Part shown: positions 25,788-33,105 of the stretch, piece by piece
Layout: each line of letters opens with the position of its first letter
Position numbering within the stretch: position 1 is the stretch's first letter
From: an uncultured Pleomorphomonas sp.
Lineage (GTDB): Bacteria; Pseudomonadota; Alphaproteobacteria; Rhizobiales; Pleomorphomonadaceae
DNA: 33,105 nt
Reading direction: 5' to 3'
Assembly: GCA_937868725.1 (NCBI GenBank)
Contig: CALMMQ010000038.1
Coordinates: forward strand, 1 to 33,105
Made by a program: the position numbers and the translations under genes
The notes under the pieces: generated by a model
Databases searched by the model: none
Told to the model about the DNA's origin: nothing
The model's input: the letters and a program-made list of their open reading frames with translations, nothing else

Positions 25788-25944
25788 GTGGATGTTGCTC
25801 AGACCAAGGAAGTCCAAATAGCTACTACGGTTTGTGCCGTCTCAAACCAGCTGTAGAAATAATCGCTGGTGCATCTTGTCGATTGTCGTAGGGTCGTTAA
25901 CGTTTTGTTTGCTTGTTGGTCGCTTGGCGCCCGTCTGGCGGGCG

Positions 25945-26622
25945 TCAGACGTCGGCGACAACCGGCTTGATTTCTTCACTGGTCAAAGGCTTGGCCTCGA
26001 AGACCACGGTGTCGTCGGTCTTGGTGATGGCAATGTCGAGACCGGCGGCGCGGGCCAGCGAGCCGGCGTAATAGGGCTGGATGGCGTGGGCGTCGATGTG
26101 GTCGCCGAGATCGCCCTTGAGCAGGTCGACGACGCGCGGGGGAATGCGCGAGGCCGGACCGGTGGCCTCGATGCGCTGGATGGGCAGCGGCAGGTCGCCG
26201 ATGACCGAAACCGTCACCTTGCCGCCACGGGGAATGGCCTGCAGCGACACCAGCAGCAGGTTGAGCAGCAGCTTGACCTGGTTCTTGGGCAGCAGACGGC
26301 GGACCGCCTGCCAGTCGAGGTCGGCCTTCTCGCTCTCCATGTAGCGCTTGGCCACGGTCTCGGCGTCGCCGAGGTCGACCTCGGCCCCAGCCGAACCGGC
26401 GGCGCCGAAGGCGAGGCGGGCGAACTGCAGCTTGGCCGACGCCGTCTTGGCGCTCTTGCGGATGAGATCGAAGGCGAAGGCCTTCATCTCCTCGTTATCC
26501 TCTTCGTCGAGGACTTCGAGGCCGTTGGTGATGGCCCCGACCGGCGAGATGATGTCGTGGCAGACGCGCGAGCACAGCAGCGCGGCGAAATCCAGGGCTT
26601 CGAGCTTGGCCTGTTCGGTCAT
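25945..26622 (-). CDS. chpT: Histidine phosphotransferase ChpT
   Basis: A 225-residue cytosolic phosphotransferase that relays phosphate from the hybrid kinase CckA to CtrA and CpdR, controlling the alphaproteobacterial cell cycle. The N-terminal helix pair carries the phospho-His22 in SRVCHDIISPVGAITNGLEVL, the ChpT hallmark. The C-terminal part is a degenerate HATPase-like fold (about 85-215) without ATP-binding glycine motifs, as expected for ChpT. The ATG at 26622 gives the usual short N-terminus; the ribosome-binding site is weak. It lies upstream of cheA on the same strand, 265 bases away, and downstream of the YHS-domain gene. Confidence 0.92.
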   Translation of the reverse strand: MTEQAKLEALDFAALLCSRVCHDIISPVGAITNGLEVLDEEDNEEMKAFAFDLIRKSAKTASAKLQFARLAFGAAGSAGAEVDLGDAETVAKRYMESEKADLDWQAVRRLLPKNQVKLLLNLLLVSLQAIPRGGKVTVSVIGDLPLPIQRIEATGPASRIPPRVVDLLKGDLGDHIDAHAIQPYYAGSLARAAGLDIAITKTDDTVVFEAKPLTSEEIKPVVADV

Positions 26623-26758
26623 GGCGTGTTCCGTTGCGGCGTTCCGTTGCGGGGCGTCCTGTCGGCAGGTCCGCCGGCCTTGCGAGCGGCGAATCGTCCT
26701 CGGTTCTCCCCGTCTGGATACCCCCGCACGGCGGGTCTCACAAGCGCCGGCGCCGTTT

Positions 26759-27274
26759 TCAATAGGCGAGCAGCTTCAGCACGTCCGGCCAGCGGGCGGC
26801 GGCGGCGGCGATAGCCTTGTCGGCGTCACCGAGGAAGGCGCCGCGTTCCTCGGTGGTGGCAAACAGGTAGAGACGGCCGTGATGGATGGCGAACAGCTTG
26901 GGATTGCCCGGCAGCGGTACGCCGCGCGCCACGGCGCCGACCGAATAGCCGCCGAAGCCGGGCACGTAGGCGGCCGGGGCGTTCTCGAAGGCGTTGGCAT
27001 TGGCGGCGCTGACGAAATGCCAATAGGTGTCGCCGACCACCACTTCATGTTCGTCCGAGCCGAAACGGGCTTCGCCGTCGGTGAAATAGGCCACCGGATC
27101 GTAGCCACCGAGCGACAGGCCGGTGTAGGGATCGAAGATGATGCGCTCGTCGAGGGCCCGGGCGGGGGCGGGGAACAGCGCCATCAGGCACGTTGCGACA
27201 AGCAGAATTGCCGCCGCCAGGGCATTTCTGCTTGATTGTTGCCGTCTTGATGCCTGATTCGCTTGTATGATCAT
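26759..27274 (-). CDS. Exported YHS-domain protein
   Basis: A 171-residue protein with a signal peptide (ALAAAILLVATCLMALFPAPARA, cut near residue 40). The YHS core follows: LGGYDPVAYFTDGEARFG, YWHFVSAANANAFENAP and YVPGFGGYSVGA. Many exported YHS proteins have FGGYC here; this one has Ser, so a Cys-based metal site is unlikely. These secreted proteins are widespread in alphaproteobacteria and their role is not settled. Note that no Cys remains in the mature part. The ATG at 27274 faces eipA, which starts 109 bases away on the other strand, so the two share a promoter region that holds a GTTAAC (27328-27333). Confidence 0.9.
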   Translation of the reverse strand: MIIQANQASRRQQSSRNALAAAILLVATCLMALFPAPARALDERIIFDPYTGLSLGGYDPVAYFTDGEARFGSDEHEVVVGDTYWHFVSAANANAFENAPAAYVPGFGGYSVGAVARGVPLPGNPKLFAIHHGRLYLFATTEERGAFLGDADKAIAAAAARWPDVLKLLAY

Positions 27275-27383
27275 GAAGTAACCGATCGGGCTCCCGGGCC
27301 ATTGTGCGCGGAGCCGGTGTCGGTCGGGTTAACGGCAACACCGCCGGAGCTAGGCTCCGTGACGGTTGAAGGGATCGCAACAC

Positions 27384-27956
27384 ATGCGCTCGTCTCTGTC
27401 GAAATTTCTGGCCGTGATCGTCGTGCTGGTGGCGGCAAGCCTGTCGCCGCTCGTCGCTCGCGCCGCCGCGCCCAACAGCTATTCGCCCAACGAACTGATC
27501 GATACCGGTCACAAGTTCTTCGGCCAGGTATCCAACGGTCTGGCGTCGGTGATCGAGCGGGCGGTGTCCAACTACGGTCAGCCCAACGGCTACATCCTCG
27601 GGCAGGAGGGCAGCGGTGCCATCTTCGGCGGTCTGCGCTACGGCGAAGGCACGCTCTACACGCGCAACGCCGGCAACCATCACGTCTTCTGGCAGGGGCC
27701 GTCGCTCGGTCTCGATCTCGGCGGCGATGGCGCCCGCACCATGATCCTCGTCTACAACATGCCGTCGGTGTCGAGCCTCTATACCCGGTTCGGCGGCGTG
27801 GCCGGTTCGGCCTATTTCGTCGGCGGCTTCGGCCTGACGGCGCTGACGGCCAACGAGATCACCCTGGTGCCGGTGCGCTCGGGCGTCGGTGCCCGCCTCG
27901 GCATCAACGTCGGCTATCTGAAGTTCACGCCGACCGCCACCTGGAACCCGTTCTGA
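27384..27956 (+). CDS. eipA: EipA/DUF1134 periplasmic envelope-integrity protein
   Basis: A 190-residue exported protein. The signal peptide (SLSKFLAVIVVLVAASLSPLVARA) is followed by the DUF1134 domain with GQEGSGAIFGGLRYGEGTLYT, WQGPSLGLDLGGDG and FVGGFGLTAL. In Brucella abortus the family member EipA is needed for envelope stress resistance and virulence, and its promoter is a reported CtrA target. AAGGGA lies 9 bases before the ATG at 27384; an in-frame TTG 18 bases upstream overlaps that site and is less likely. A small hairpin (CGGAGC at 27345-27350 with GCTCCG at 27354-27359) sits in the leader. Only one TTAA half-site is present upstream, so CtrA control here is not shown. Confidence 0.93.
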   Translation: MRSSLSKFLAVIVVLVAASLSPLVARAAAPNSYSPNELIDTGHKFFGQVSNGLASVIERAVSNYGQPNGYILGQEGSGAIFGGLRYGEGTLYTRNAGNHHVFWQGPSLGLDLGGDGARTMILVYNMPSVSSLYTRFGGVAGSAYFVGGFGLTALTANEITLVPVRSGVGARLGINVGYLKFTPTATWNPF

Positions 27957-28021
27957 CGCTTCGAGGGGCGACCGGCCGCTGGCCGGTGCCCGTCAAGGCT
28001 TGACCACGGCCCGGTAGCGGG

Positions 28022-28834
28022 GTGACAACGAAGACGGGTCGCAGGACGCCCGACCGCCATGGTCGGGGCGCCCGCGGCCAGAGGCGGCGCCAAGTGGTCG
28101 AATCCATTCTGTTTTTCCTGGCCGGTGCCGCAGTCGCCGGTCTTCTGGCCCTGATGCTGGTGCCGGCGCTCAATGCCCGGGCCGAGCGGCTCTATCGCCG
28201 CCGGATGGAGGCGCAGCTGCCGCGCAGCCCGGGCGAGTTCATCGCCGCCAAGGACGCCGTGCGCGCCGAGATGGCGGCACAGGCCGCCCGCACCGAGATC
28301 GCCTACGCCCGTCTCCGCGACGAACTGGTGGCCGAGCGCGTGGGCCGCGCCGACGAGCAGCTGCAACTCAGGGCGATTGCCGCCGAGCGTCAGGCGCACG
28401 CCGTGGCGCGCGCCGAACTCGAAGAACGCCTGGAAGCGGCGCGGGCGGACGTCCGCAACCTCAAGGAACAGTTGGCTCAGGCCGAGGTGAACCGTCGCGA
28501 TCTCGAGCGGCAGCTGAGCCGCCACGACAGCGAGGCGAAGGCGCGCACCAGCGCCGTCGAGAGCCAGGCGGAGGAGATGCGGCAGGCGCTGACCGAGGCC
28601 GAGGAACGCATCGCGGCGCTGTCGACGGCGATGCAGGACTTTCTGCGCGAAGGGGATGGAGCGCCGTTGGGGGCGCCGCGTGTCGACGTGGCGCCGGCCG
28701 GTGACCCCGAGACGGCAGCGCCGCGCGCCGTGCCGGCGCCGGTGTCGATGGAGGCGTCGCGGTTGCGCGAGGCGGTGTTGCGGCTGCGGGCCTTCAACGC
28801 CGAACGGCAGCGTCCGGGCGACGCCGAGCCGTGA
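28022..28834 (+). CDS. Membrane-anchored coiled-coil protein of unknown function
   Basis: A 270-residue protein that I do not recognise by name. A very basic N-terminus (first 25 residues) precedes one membrane helix (VVESILFFLAGAAVAGLLAL, about 25-50). A long Ala/Glu/Arg/Leu-rich coiled coil (about 65-210) and a Pro/Ala-rich tail follow. The start is uncertain: GTG at 28022 or GTG at 28094, which would begin right at the membrane helix. Neither has a strong ribosome-binding site. The basic N-terminus suggests the coiled coil is on the side away from it by one crossing, but topology is not clear. It lies 65 bases after eipA in the same direction and converges with the zinc permease gene, 7 bases apart. 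Confidence 0.8.
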   Translation: MTTKTGRRTPDRHGRGARGQRRRQVVESILFFLAGAAVAGLLALMLVPALNARAERLYRRRMEAQLPRSPGEFIAAKDAVRAEMAAQAARTEIAYARLRDELVAERVGRADEQLQLRAIAAERQAHAVARAELEERLEAARADVRNLKEQLAQAEVNRRDLERQLSRHDSEAKARTSAVESQAEEMRQALTEAEERIAALSTAMQDFLREGDGAPLGAPRVDVAPAGDPETAAPRAVPAPVSMEASRLREAVLRLRAFNAERQRPGDAEP

Positions 28835-28841
28835 CGGCCGC

Positions 28842-29707
28842 TCAGCCGGAGCGGTGGCGGAAGGCCAGCCGCGACGTCAGCACGCCGCCGACGCTGCCGG
28901 CGAGCACCGAGGCGAGATAGATGGCGCTGGCCACCGCGATGATCGCCGGGCCCGAGGGCAGGCGCCAGAAGTAGGACAGTATCAGTCCGAGCGCCGAGGA
29001 CAGCATGGCGATGGCGGCGGCGGCGGCGATCATGCCGCCGATGCGGCGCGTCCAGAAGCGGGCGGCGGCGGCCGGCAGCACCATCAACCCGACCGACAGC
29101 AGCGTGCCGAGTGCCTGATAGCCGGCGACCAGGTTCAGCACCATGACGCCCATGAAGGCGAAGTGGGCGGTGGCGCCGCCGCCGCGCAGCACGCGCAGAA
29201 AGCCGGGATCGATGCATTCCATCACCAGAAGACGCCAGACGATGGCGAAGACGACGATGGTGATGGAGGCAATGGTGGCGATGAAAGCCAGCGCCGTGTC
29301 ATCAAGGGCGAGCACCGAACCGAACAGGATGTGCATCAGGTCGACGGATGAGCCGCGCAACGACACCATGATGACGCCGAGGGCCAGCGACATCAGGTAA
29401 AAGGTGGCGAGCGAGGTGTCTTCCTTGAGTGGCGTGGCGCGGGCGACAAGCGAGGACAGCGTCGCCACCACCAGCCCGGCGACGATGCCGCCGGCGGTCA
29501 TGGCGTAGAGGTTGAGCCCGGCCAGCAGGTAGCCGCAAGCGGCCCCCGGCAGGATGGCGTGGGCCATGGCATCGCCGGTAAGGCTCAGGCGGCGCAGCAT
29601 CAGGAACACGCCGACCGGCGCCGTCGACAGCGACAGGATGAGGCAGCCGGAGAGCGCCCGCCGCATGAAGGCGAAGTCGATGAACGGCTGAATGAGATCG
29701 ATCGGGG

Positions 29708-29711
<4 letters not shown>
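28842..29711 (-). CDS. znuB: Zinc ABC transporter permease (ZnuB-like)
   Basis: A 289-residue inner-membrane permease of the ABC-3 (ZnuB/MntB) family with about eight hydrophobic helices. Family signals are FMRRALSGCLILSLSTAPVG at the N-terminus, RRLSLTGDAMAHAILPGAA (the cytoplasmic coupling region, normally LSLMGDALSHA) and GTLLSVGLMVLPAAAARFW near the end. The start is GTG at 29711, overlapping the ATPase gene stop as GTGA, so translation is coupled. The Zur operator upstream of the operon identifies zinc rather than manganese as the likely substrate. No substrate-binding protein (znuA) is encoded nearby. Confidence 0.9.
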
Positions 29712-30451
<740 letters not shown>

Positions 30452-30455
30452 GGCG

Positions 30456-30641
30456 TCAACTCCAGGTAAGGATTACCAGCGTCCAGATGGCGGCAACGGC
30501 GACAGCGGCCATGGCCAGGCGCGTCAACAGACCGAAACGCATCAGCGACGGCCGGACGCCGATCTGCCGCGGCGCGGTGGCGACCGACGCGGCGGCGGTC
30601 GGCGCGGCGTGATCGTGACTGGGCTTGTAGGTCAGGGGCAT
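30456..30641 (-). CDS. 61-residue membrane protein leading the zinc operon
   Basis: A small protein with a His-containing N-terminus (YKPSHDHAAPT), a basic middle (PRQIGVRPSLMRFG) and one membrane helix at the C-terminus (about residues 39-59, LAMAAVAVAAIWTLVILTW). I do not recognise a named family. It is supported by its position: it starts 46 bases after the Zur operator and its stop lies 4 bases before the ATPase start, so it is the first gene of the zinc operon. The N-terminal His residues could touch zinc, but this is a guess. The ribosome-binding site is weak. Confidence 0.65.
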   Translation of the reverse strand: MPLTYKPSHDHAAPTAAASVATAPRQIGVRPSLMRFGLLTRLAMAAVAVAAIWTLVILTWS

Positions 30642-30686
30642 CTCGGCAGCATCCGGGGTTGGCGGCCCGAGGCACGTCGACGCAAA

Positions 30687-30715
30687 CTGTTATGTTATAA
30701 CAGAACGACTGTCAA
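30687..30715 (-). promoter_or_regulatory. Zur operator and promoter of the zinc operon
   Basis: The operator is a 17-base palindrome at 30687-30703: CTGTTAT, three bases, ATAACAG. Compared with the proteobacterial Zur consensus TGTTATA-N-TATAACA it has one mismatch. On the minus strand a perfect -35 TTGACA lies at 30715-30710, then 17 bases, then a weak -10 TAACAG at 30692-30687, so Zur with zinc would cover the spacer and the -10 element. The transcript would start near 30680, about 40 bases before the first start codon. Confidence 0.8.
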
Positions 30716-31047
30716 TGCGTGCTGTCGCCGGTCAGCCGGCGGCGCGGGTGGTTCAGACGAACTTTGCCGGTTCTCTGTATTCAATCGATTTATACTATAG
30801 CTGTGAAAGTTCACATAGTTTTCCTGATTTTCCCGGTCGGGCGTCGGGATCGGCGGCGGCGGGGTGCCTCTCATCGAAAGATGGGAAATTTCATGTTGTT
30901 AACTGCATTTCTCTGGAACGGGTCCAGTTTTCCCCAGACGGTAATGGAGAGTAATATGCACTAATATCGATACCGGTTTTTCTGCCTTGAAACGATGCCG
31001 CCGCGCATGCTTCATGGAGCGCAGCTGCAGCTCGGTGAGTGTGCTGC
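30704..31047 (+). other. 344-base gene-poor, AT-richer stretch with operator-like palindrome
   Basis: Reading frames here are short, lack family features and are not called. Visible elements are a -10-like TATACT/CTATAG run at 30791-30800, directly followed by the inverted repeat TGTGAA-AG-TTCACA (30802-30815), and a small hairpin CTGGA/TCCAG (30913-30927) followed by TTTT. GGAGAG at 30946-30951 precedes the two-codon frame ATG-CAC-TAA (30956-30964), which may be chance. The stretch lies between the divergent zinc operon and the MarR gene. It could hold a short untranslated RNA or only control sites. Confidence 0.45.
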
Positions 31048-31076
31048 TTGACAGAGTCGATTCAGGACATTTGGAT
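31048..31076 (+). promoter_or_regulatory. Candidate promoter for the MarR gene
   Basis: TTGACA at 31048-31053 is a perfect -35 hexamer. Seventeen bases later TTGGAT (31071-31076) is a weak -10. A transcript from here would begin near 31083, which favours the ATG at 31105 as start codon. Confidence 0.35.
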
Positions 31077-31104
31077 CGTGACGATTACTTGCGCACAATT
31101 TACT

Positions 31105-31578
31105 ATGCGGAGCGGGCTTCAGGAGGCTCCGACCGACCAGATCGTCCCCGATGTGATGAAGACGCTGCTTCTGGCCTACGAGGCGATCATTGACAAGTTG
31201 CGCGACGACCTCAAGCAGGTGGGGTTGACCGAGCCGCAGTGGCGCGTGCTGCACGAACTGGCGGCCAAGACGCCGATGATTGCATCGGAACTGGCCGCCA
31301 ACACCTTCGTGCGGGCTTCCAGCCTGTCGCGCATCCTGCGCGATCTCGAGGCGCGCGATCTGGTCTCGCGGACGCAGCAGTTCGAGGATCTGCGCAAGAC
31401 GCTGGTGTCGATCACCCAGACCGGGCGCCGGGCCATCGATGGCATCGAACTGCGTTACGCCGGTCTGTTGACCCGGATCGACAAGGCGGTGGGCAAGCCC
31501 GGTCTCGATGGCTGCCTGGCCACGTGCATGGCCATCGTCCACGAACTCGAAAGTCTCGAGACGACTGGCGAGGGCTGA
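31105..31578 (+). CDS. MarR-family transcriptional regulator
   Basis: A 157-residue DNA-binding protein with the MarR winged helix. VMKTLLLAYEAIIDKLRDDL is the N-terminal dimer helix. GLTEPQWRVLHELA, IASELAANTFVRASSLSRIL (recognition helix) and LEARDLVSRTQQFEDLRKTLVSITQTGRRAI (wing) are typical of the group that includes HpcR-like regulators of aromatic degradation. The ligand and targets are unknown. The start is uncertain: ATG at 31105 fits the candidate promoter but lacks a ribosome-binding site; GTG at 31078 has AGGA upstream; ATG at 31156 would trim the first helix. The operator-like palindrome at 30802-30815 is one possible target. Confidence 0.9.
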   Translation: MRSGLQEAPTDQIVPDVMKTLLLAYEAIIDKLRDDLKQVGLTEPQWRVLHELAAKTPMIASELAANTFVRASSLSRILRDLEARDLVSRTQQFEDLRKTLVSITQTGRRAIDGIELRYAGLLTRIDKAVGKPGLDGCLATCMAIVHELESLETTGEG

Positions 31579-31602
31579 CGCGCGGCGTGACGCCGCCCGC
31601 CT

Positions 31603-32901
31603 TCAGGCCGCTTCCGGGGCGCTAACCAGCACCTTGTCGATGCGGCGGCCGTCCATGTCGATGACCTCGAAGCGCCAGCCGCGCCATTCGACGATATCAC
31701 CGGTCGACGGAATCTCCTTGGTGACCGACAGCACGAAGCCGGCCAGCGTCTCGTAGTCGCGGTCGGGATCGTCGAGCGCCTTGCACTCGATCTTGTCGGC
31801 GACGAGGCCGACGTCGAGATCGGCGTCGATCAGCCACGAGCCGTCGGCGCGCTGGATGATGGCACTCTCGTCCGCGTCGGCGACGGTACTGACGGTGCCG
31901 ACGATGGCGGCCAGCACGTCGGCGATGGTGACGAGGCCTTCCACCGAGCCGTATTCGTCGACGACGACGACCATCTGCAGCGGCGAGCGGCGCAACGTTT
32001 CGAGCACGTCGAGGGCCGACACGGTGTCGGGAACGATGTCGGCGGGGCGGATGCAACCTTCGACGTCGAGCTTCTGGTCGGTCAGCGCCTTGTTGAGCAG
32101 GTCCTTGGCCATCACCACGCCGTGGACCATGTCGATGGAGCCGCGAAACACCGGATAGCGCGAGTGCGTCGAGGTCATCACCGTTTCGAGGATCTTGTCC
32201 TGGTCCCAGTCGAGGTCGATGCCGGAGATGTCGGGGCGCGGAATCATCACCGCCCGGATCGACCGGTCGGAGAAGCGCATGACGCCGGCCATCAGCTCCT
32301 TCTCTTCCGGTTCGATGATGCCGGACGACGTGCCCTCGGCGATCACCGCCCGAATCTCCTCCTCGGTGACGGTGCTGCTGGTGGCGTGGCGCACGCCGAG
32401 CAGGTGCAGCAGCAGATGGCTGGTGCCTTCGAGCAGGTAGACGAGCGGGGCGGCGATGGCGGCGAGGATCACCATCGAGCGGGCGACGCGGGCGGCGATG
32501 CGCTCGGGGTTGGACAGGGCGATCTGTTTCGGCACCAGTTCGCCGATGATCAGCGAGCCGTAGGAGATGGAGCCGACGACGATGACGAAACTCAGGATGC
32601 CGGCGGCGCTGGTCGGCACGCCGAGGCTGACCAGCCAGTCGCTGAACGGGTCGGACAGCGTGGCACCGGAGTAGGCGCCGGCGAAAATGCCGACCAGCGT
32701 GATGCCGGCCTGTACCGACGACAGGAAGTGACCGGGCTTGGCGGCGAGTTCGAGGGCGACGCGCGCCCCCTTGACGCCCCGCTCGGCGAGGGCTTCGAGG
32801 CGCGGTCGCCGGGACGAAACGATGGCCAGTTCCGACATGGCGAACCAGCCGTTGAGGACGAGAAGACACACGACGATGCCGATTTCGACTAGATAGCTCA
32901 T
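31603..32901 (-). CDS. CNNM/CorC-type (hemolysin family) membrane protein
   Basis: A 432-residue inner-membrane protein. The N-terminal CNNM (DUF21) domain has about four membrane segments (IGIVVCLLVLNGWFAMSELA, SVQAGITLVGIFAGAYSGA, ILSFVIVVGSISYGSLIIGE, SMVILAAIAAPLVYLLEG) with the ELVPKQIAL signature. Two CBS domains follow (about 205-330, MIPRPDISGIDLD and VVVDEYGSVEGLVT), then a CorC/HlyC domain (about 345-425). Relatives take part in Mg2+ or other cation balance. The older name hemolysin comes from one TlyC report. The ATG at 32901 begins right at the first membrane helix; the longer in-frame start adds a non-family tail. An unidentified gene ends 132 bases upstream on the same strand. 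Confidence 0.93.
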   Translation of the reverse strand: MSYLVEIGIVVCLLVLNGWFAMSELAIVSSRRPRLEALAERGVKGARVALELAAKPGHFLSSVQAGITLVGIFAGAYSGATLSDPFSDWLVSLGVPTSAAGILSFVIVVGSISYGSLIIGELVPKQIALSNPERIAARVARSMVILAAIAAPLVYLLEGTSHLLLHLLGVRHATSSTVTEEEIRAVIAEGTSSGIIEPEEKELMAGVMRFSDRSIRAVMIPRPDISGIDLDWDQDKILETVMTSTHSRYPVFRGSIDMVHGVVMAKDLLNKALTDQKLDVEGCIRPADIVPDTVSALDVLETLRRSPLQMVVVVDEYGSVEGLVTIADVLAAIVGTVSTVADADESAIIQRADGSWLIDADLDVGLVADKIECKALDDPDRDYETLAGFVLSVTKEIPSTGDIVEWRGWRFEVIDMDGRRIDKVLVSAPEAA

Positions 32902-33032
32902 GCTACCCGGGGCGTCCCCGGTGCCTCCCTGGTCAGTTGATCCGGCGGCGAGAATAGAGGTTGTGCCGCCAAGGTGCCAGTGGCAGACGCCGGCCTGACG
33001 CCGATTTCCGCCGTTCTGGCCGCCAGCGTGGC

Positions 33033-33105
33033 TCATTTGCGCCGGTAGATGTCCTCGATGCGCTCGATGTCGTCCTCGCCGAGGTAGGCGCCGGACTGGA
33101 CTTCG
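33033..33105 (-). CDS. C-terminal end of an unidentified minus-strand gene
   Basis: The last 23 codons and TGA stop of a gene that extends beyond the window; the final residues are acidic and then basic (AYLGEDDIERIEDIYRRK). I do not recognise the protein from this tail. It would lie upstream of, and possibly in one transcript with, the CNNM/CorC gene. aroB or similar genes are frequent there in relatives, but the tail does not look like aroB. Confidence 0.5.
   Translation of the reverse strand, partial: EVQSGAYLGEDDIERIEDIYRRK

Noticed and set aside
23364-25856. Long plus-strand reading frame (830 codons) opposite cheA
   Set aside because: It mirrors the codon pattern of cheA and shows repetitive His/Asp/Leu-rich sequence without any domain. 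cheA is certain on the other strand.
27328-27333. CtrA site between the YHS gene and eipA
   Set aside because: GTTAAC gives one TTAA half-site, but no second TTAA lies seven bases away on either side.
30719-30964. Two overlapping short plus-strand frames (about 80 codons) before the MarR gene
   Set aside because: They overlap each other in different frames, lack good ribosome-binding sites and show no protein-like pattern.

Overview
This window looks like ordinary core chromosome from a GC-rich alphaproteobacterium of the Hyphomicrobiales (Rhizobiales). The evidence is a ChpT phosphotransferase gene (CtrA pathway), an EipA/DUF1134 gene, an Omp25/RopB-like outer-membrane protein, a CheA that ends in a receiver domain, CtrA-type TTAA-N7-TTAA sites, and a mosaic palindromic repeat of the type common in this order. 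I see no insertion sequence, phage gene, CRISPR array, tRNA or rRNA. Genus-level placement is not possible by eye.

Layout. At 1-6.4 kb the plus strand carries the tail of an upstream gene (possibly gap), pgk, a ThiE-like gene, a secreted Sel1-repeat protein, an inositol-monophosphatase family gene, and a MotA/TolQ-like plus MotB/OmpA-like inner-membrane pair. At 6.5-9.6 kb come a small Tat-exported YXWGXW protein, glmM, and a beta-barrel outer-membrane protein behind a perfect CtrA box. At 9.7-12.7 kb lies serC-serA, the first two steps of serine synthesis; the serA stop codon lies inside a 116-bp palindromic element. At 12.9-19.7 kb is a mixed set: a DMT exporter, a GFA-family protein, an Old Yellow Enzyme homologue, ruvC-ruvA with a probable SOS box and no ruvB after it, a short-chain dehydrogenase, an exported repeat protein and a nitroreductase. 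At 19.8-27.3 kb the minus strand carries chpT and a tightly packed chemosensory operon cheA-cheW-cheY-cheB-cheR, preceded by an exported YHS-domain gene. At 27.4-28.8 kb are eipA and a membrane-anchored coiled-coil protein. At 28.8-30.7 kb is a zinc ABC transporter operon (small membrane protein, znuC-like, znuB-like) under an evident Zur operator. The end holds a MarR regulator, a CNNM/CorC membrane protein and the tail of an unidentified minus-strand gene.

Themes. Several genes point to cell-cycle control of the envelope: ChpT, the CtrA box before the outer-membrane protein, a near-match CtrA site before cheA, and EipA. Four cis sites link regulators to targets from sequence alone: CtrA to omp, CtrA (tentative) to cheA, LexA to ruvC, and Zur to the zinc operon. 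No clearly novel multi-gene system stands out. The least understood parts are the proton-channel/OmpA pair at 4.3-6.4 kb, the tandem-CheW hybrid CheA, the 61-residue protein leading the zinc operon, and a gene-poor stretch at 30.7-31.05 kb with an operator-like palindrome.
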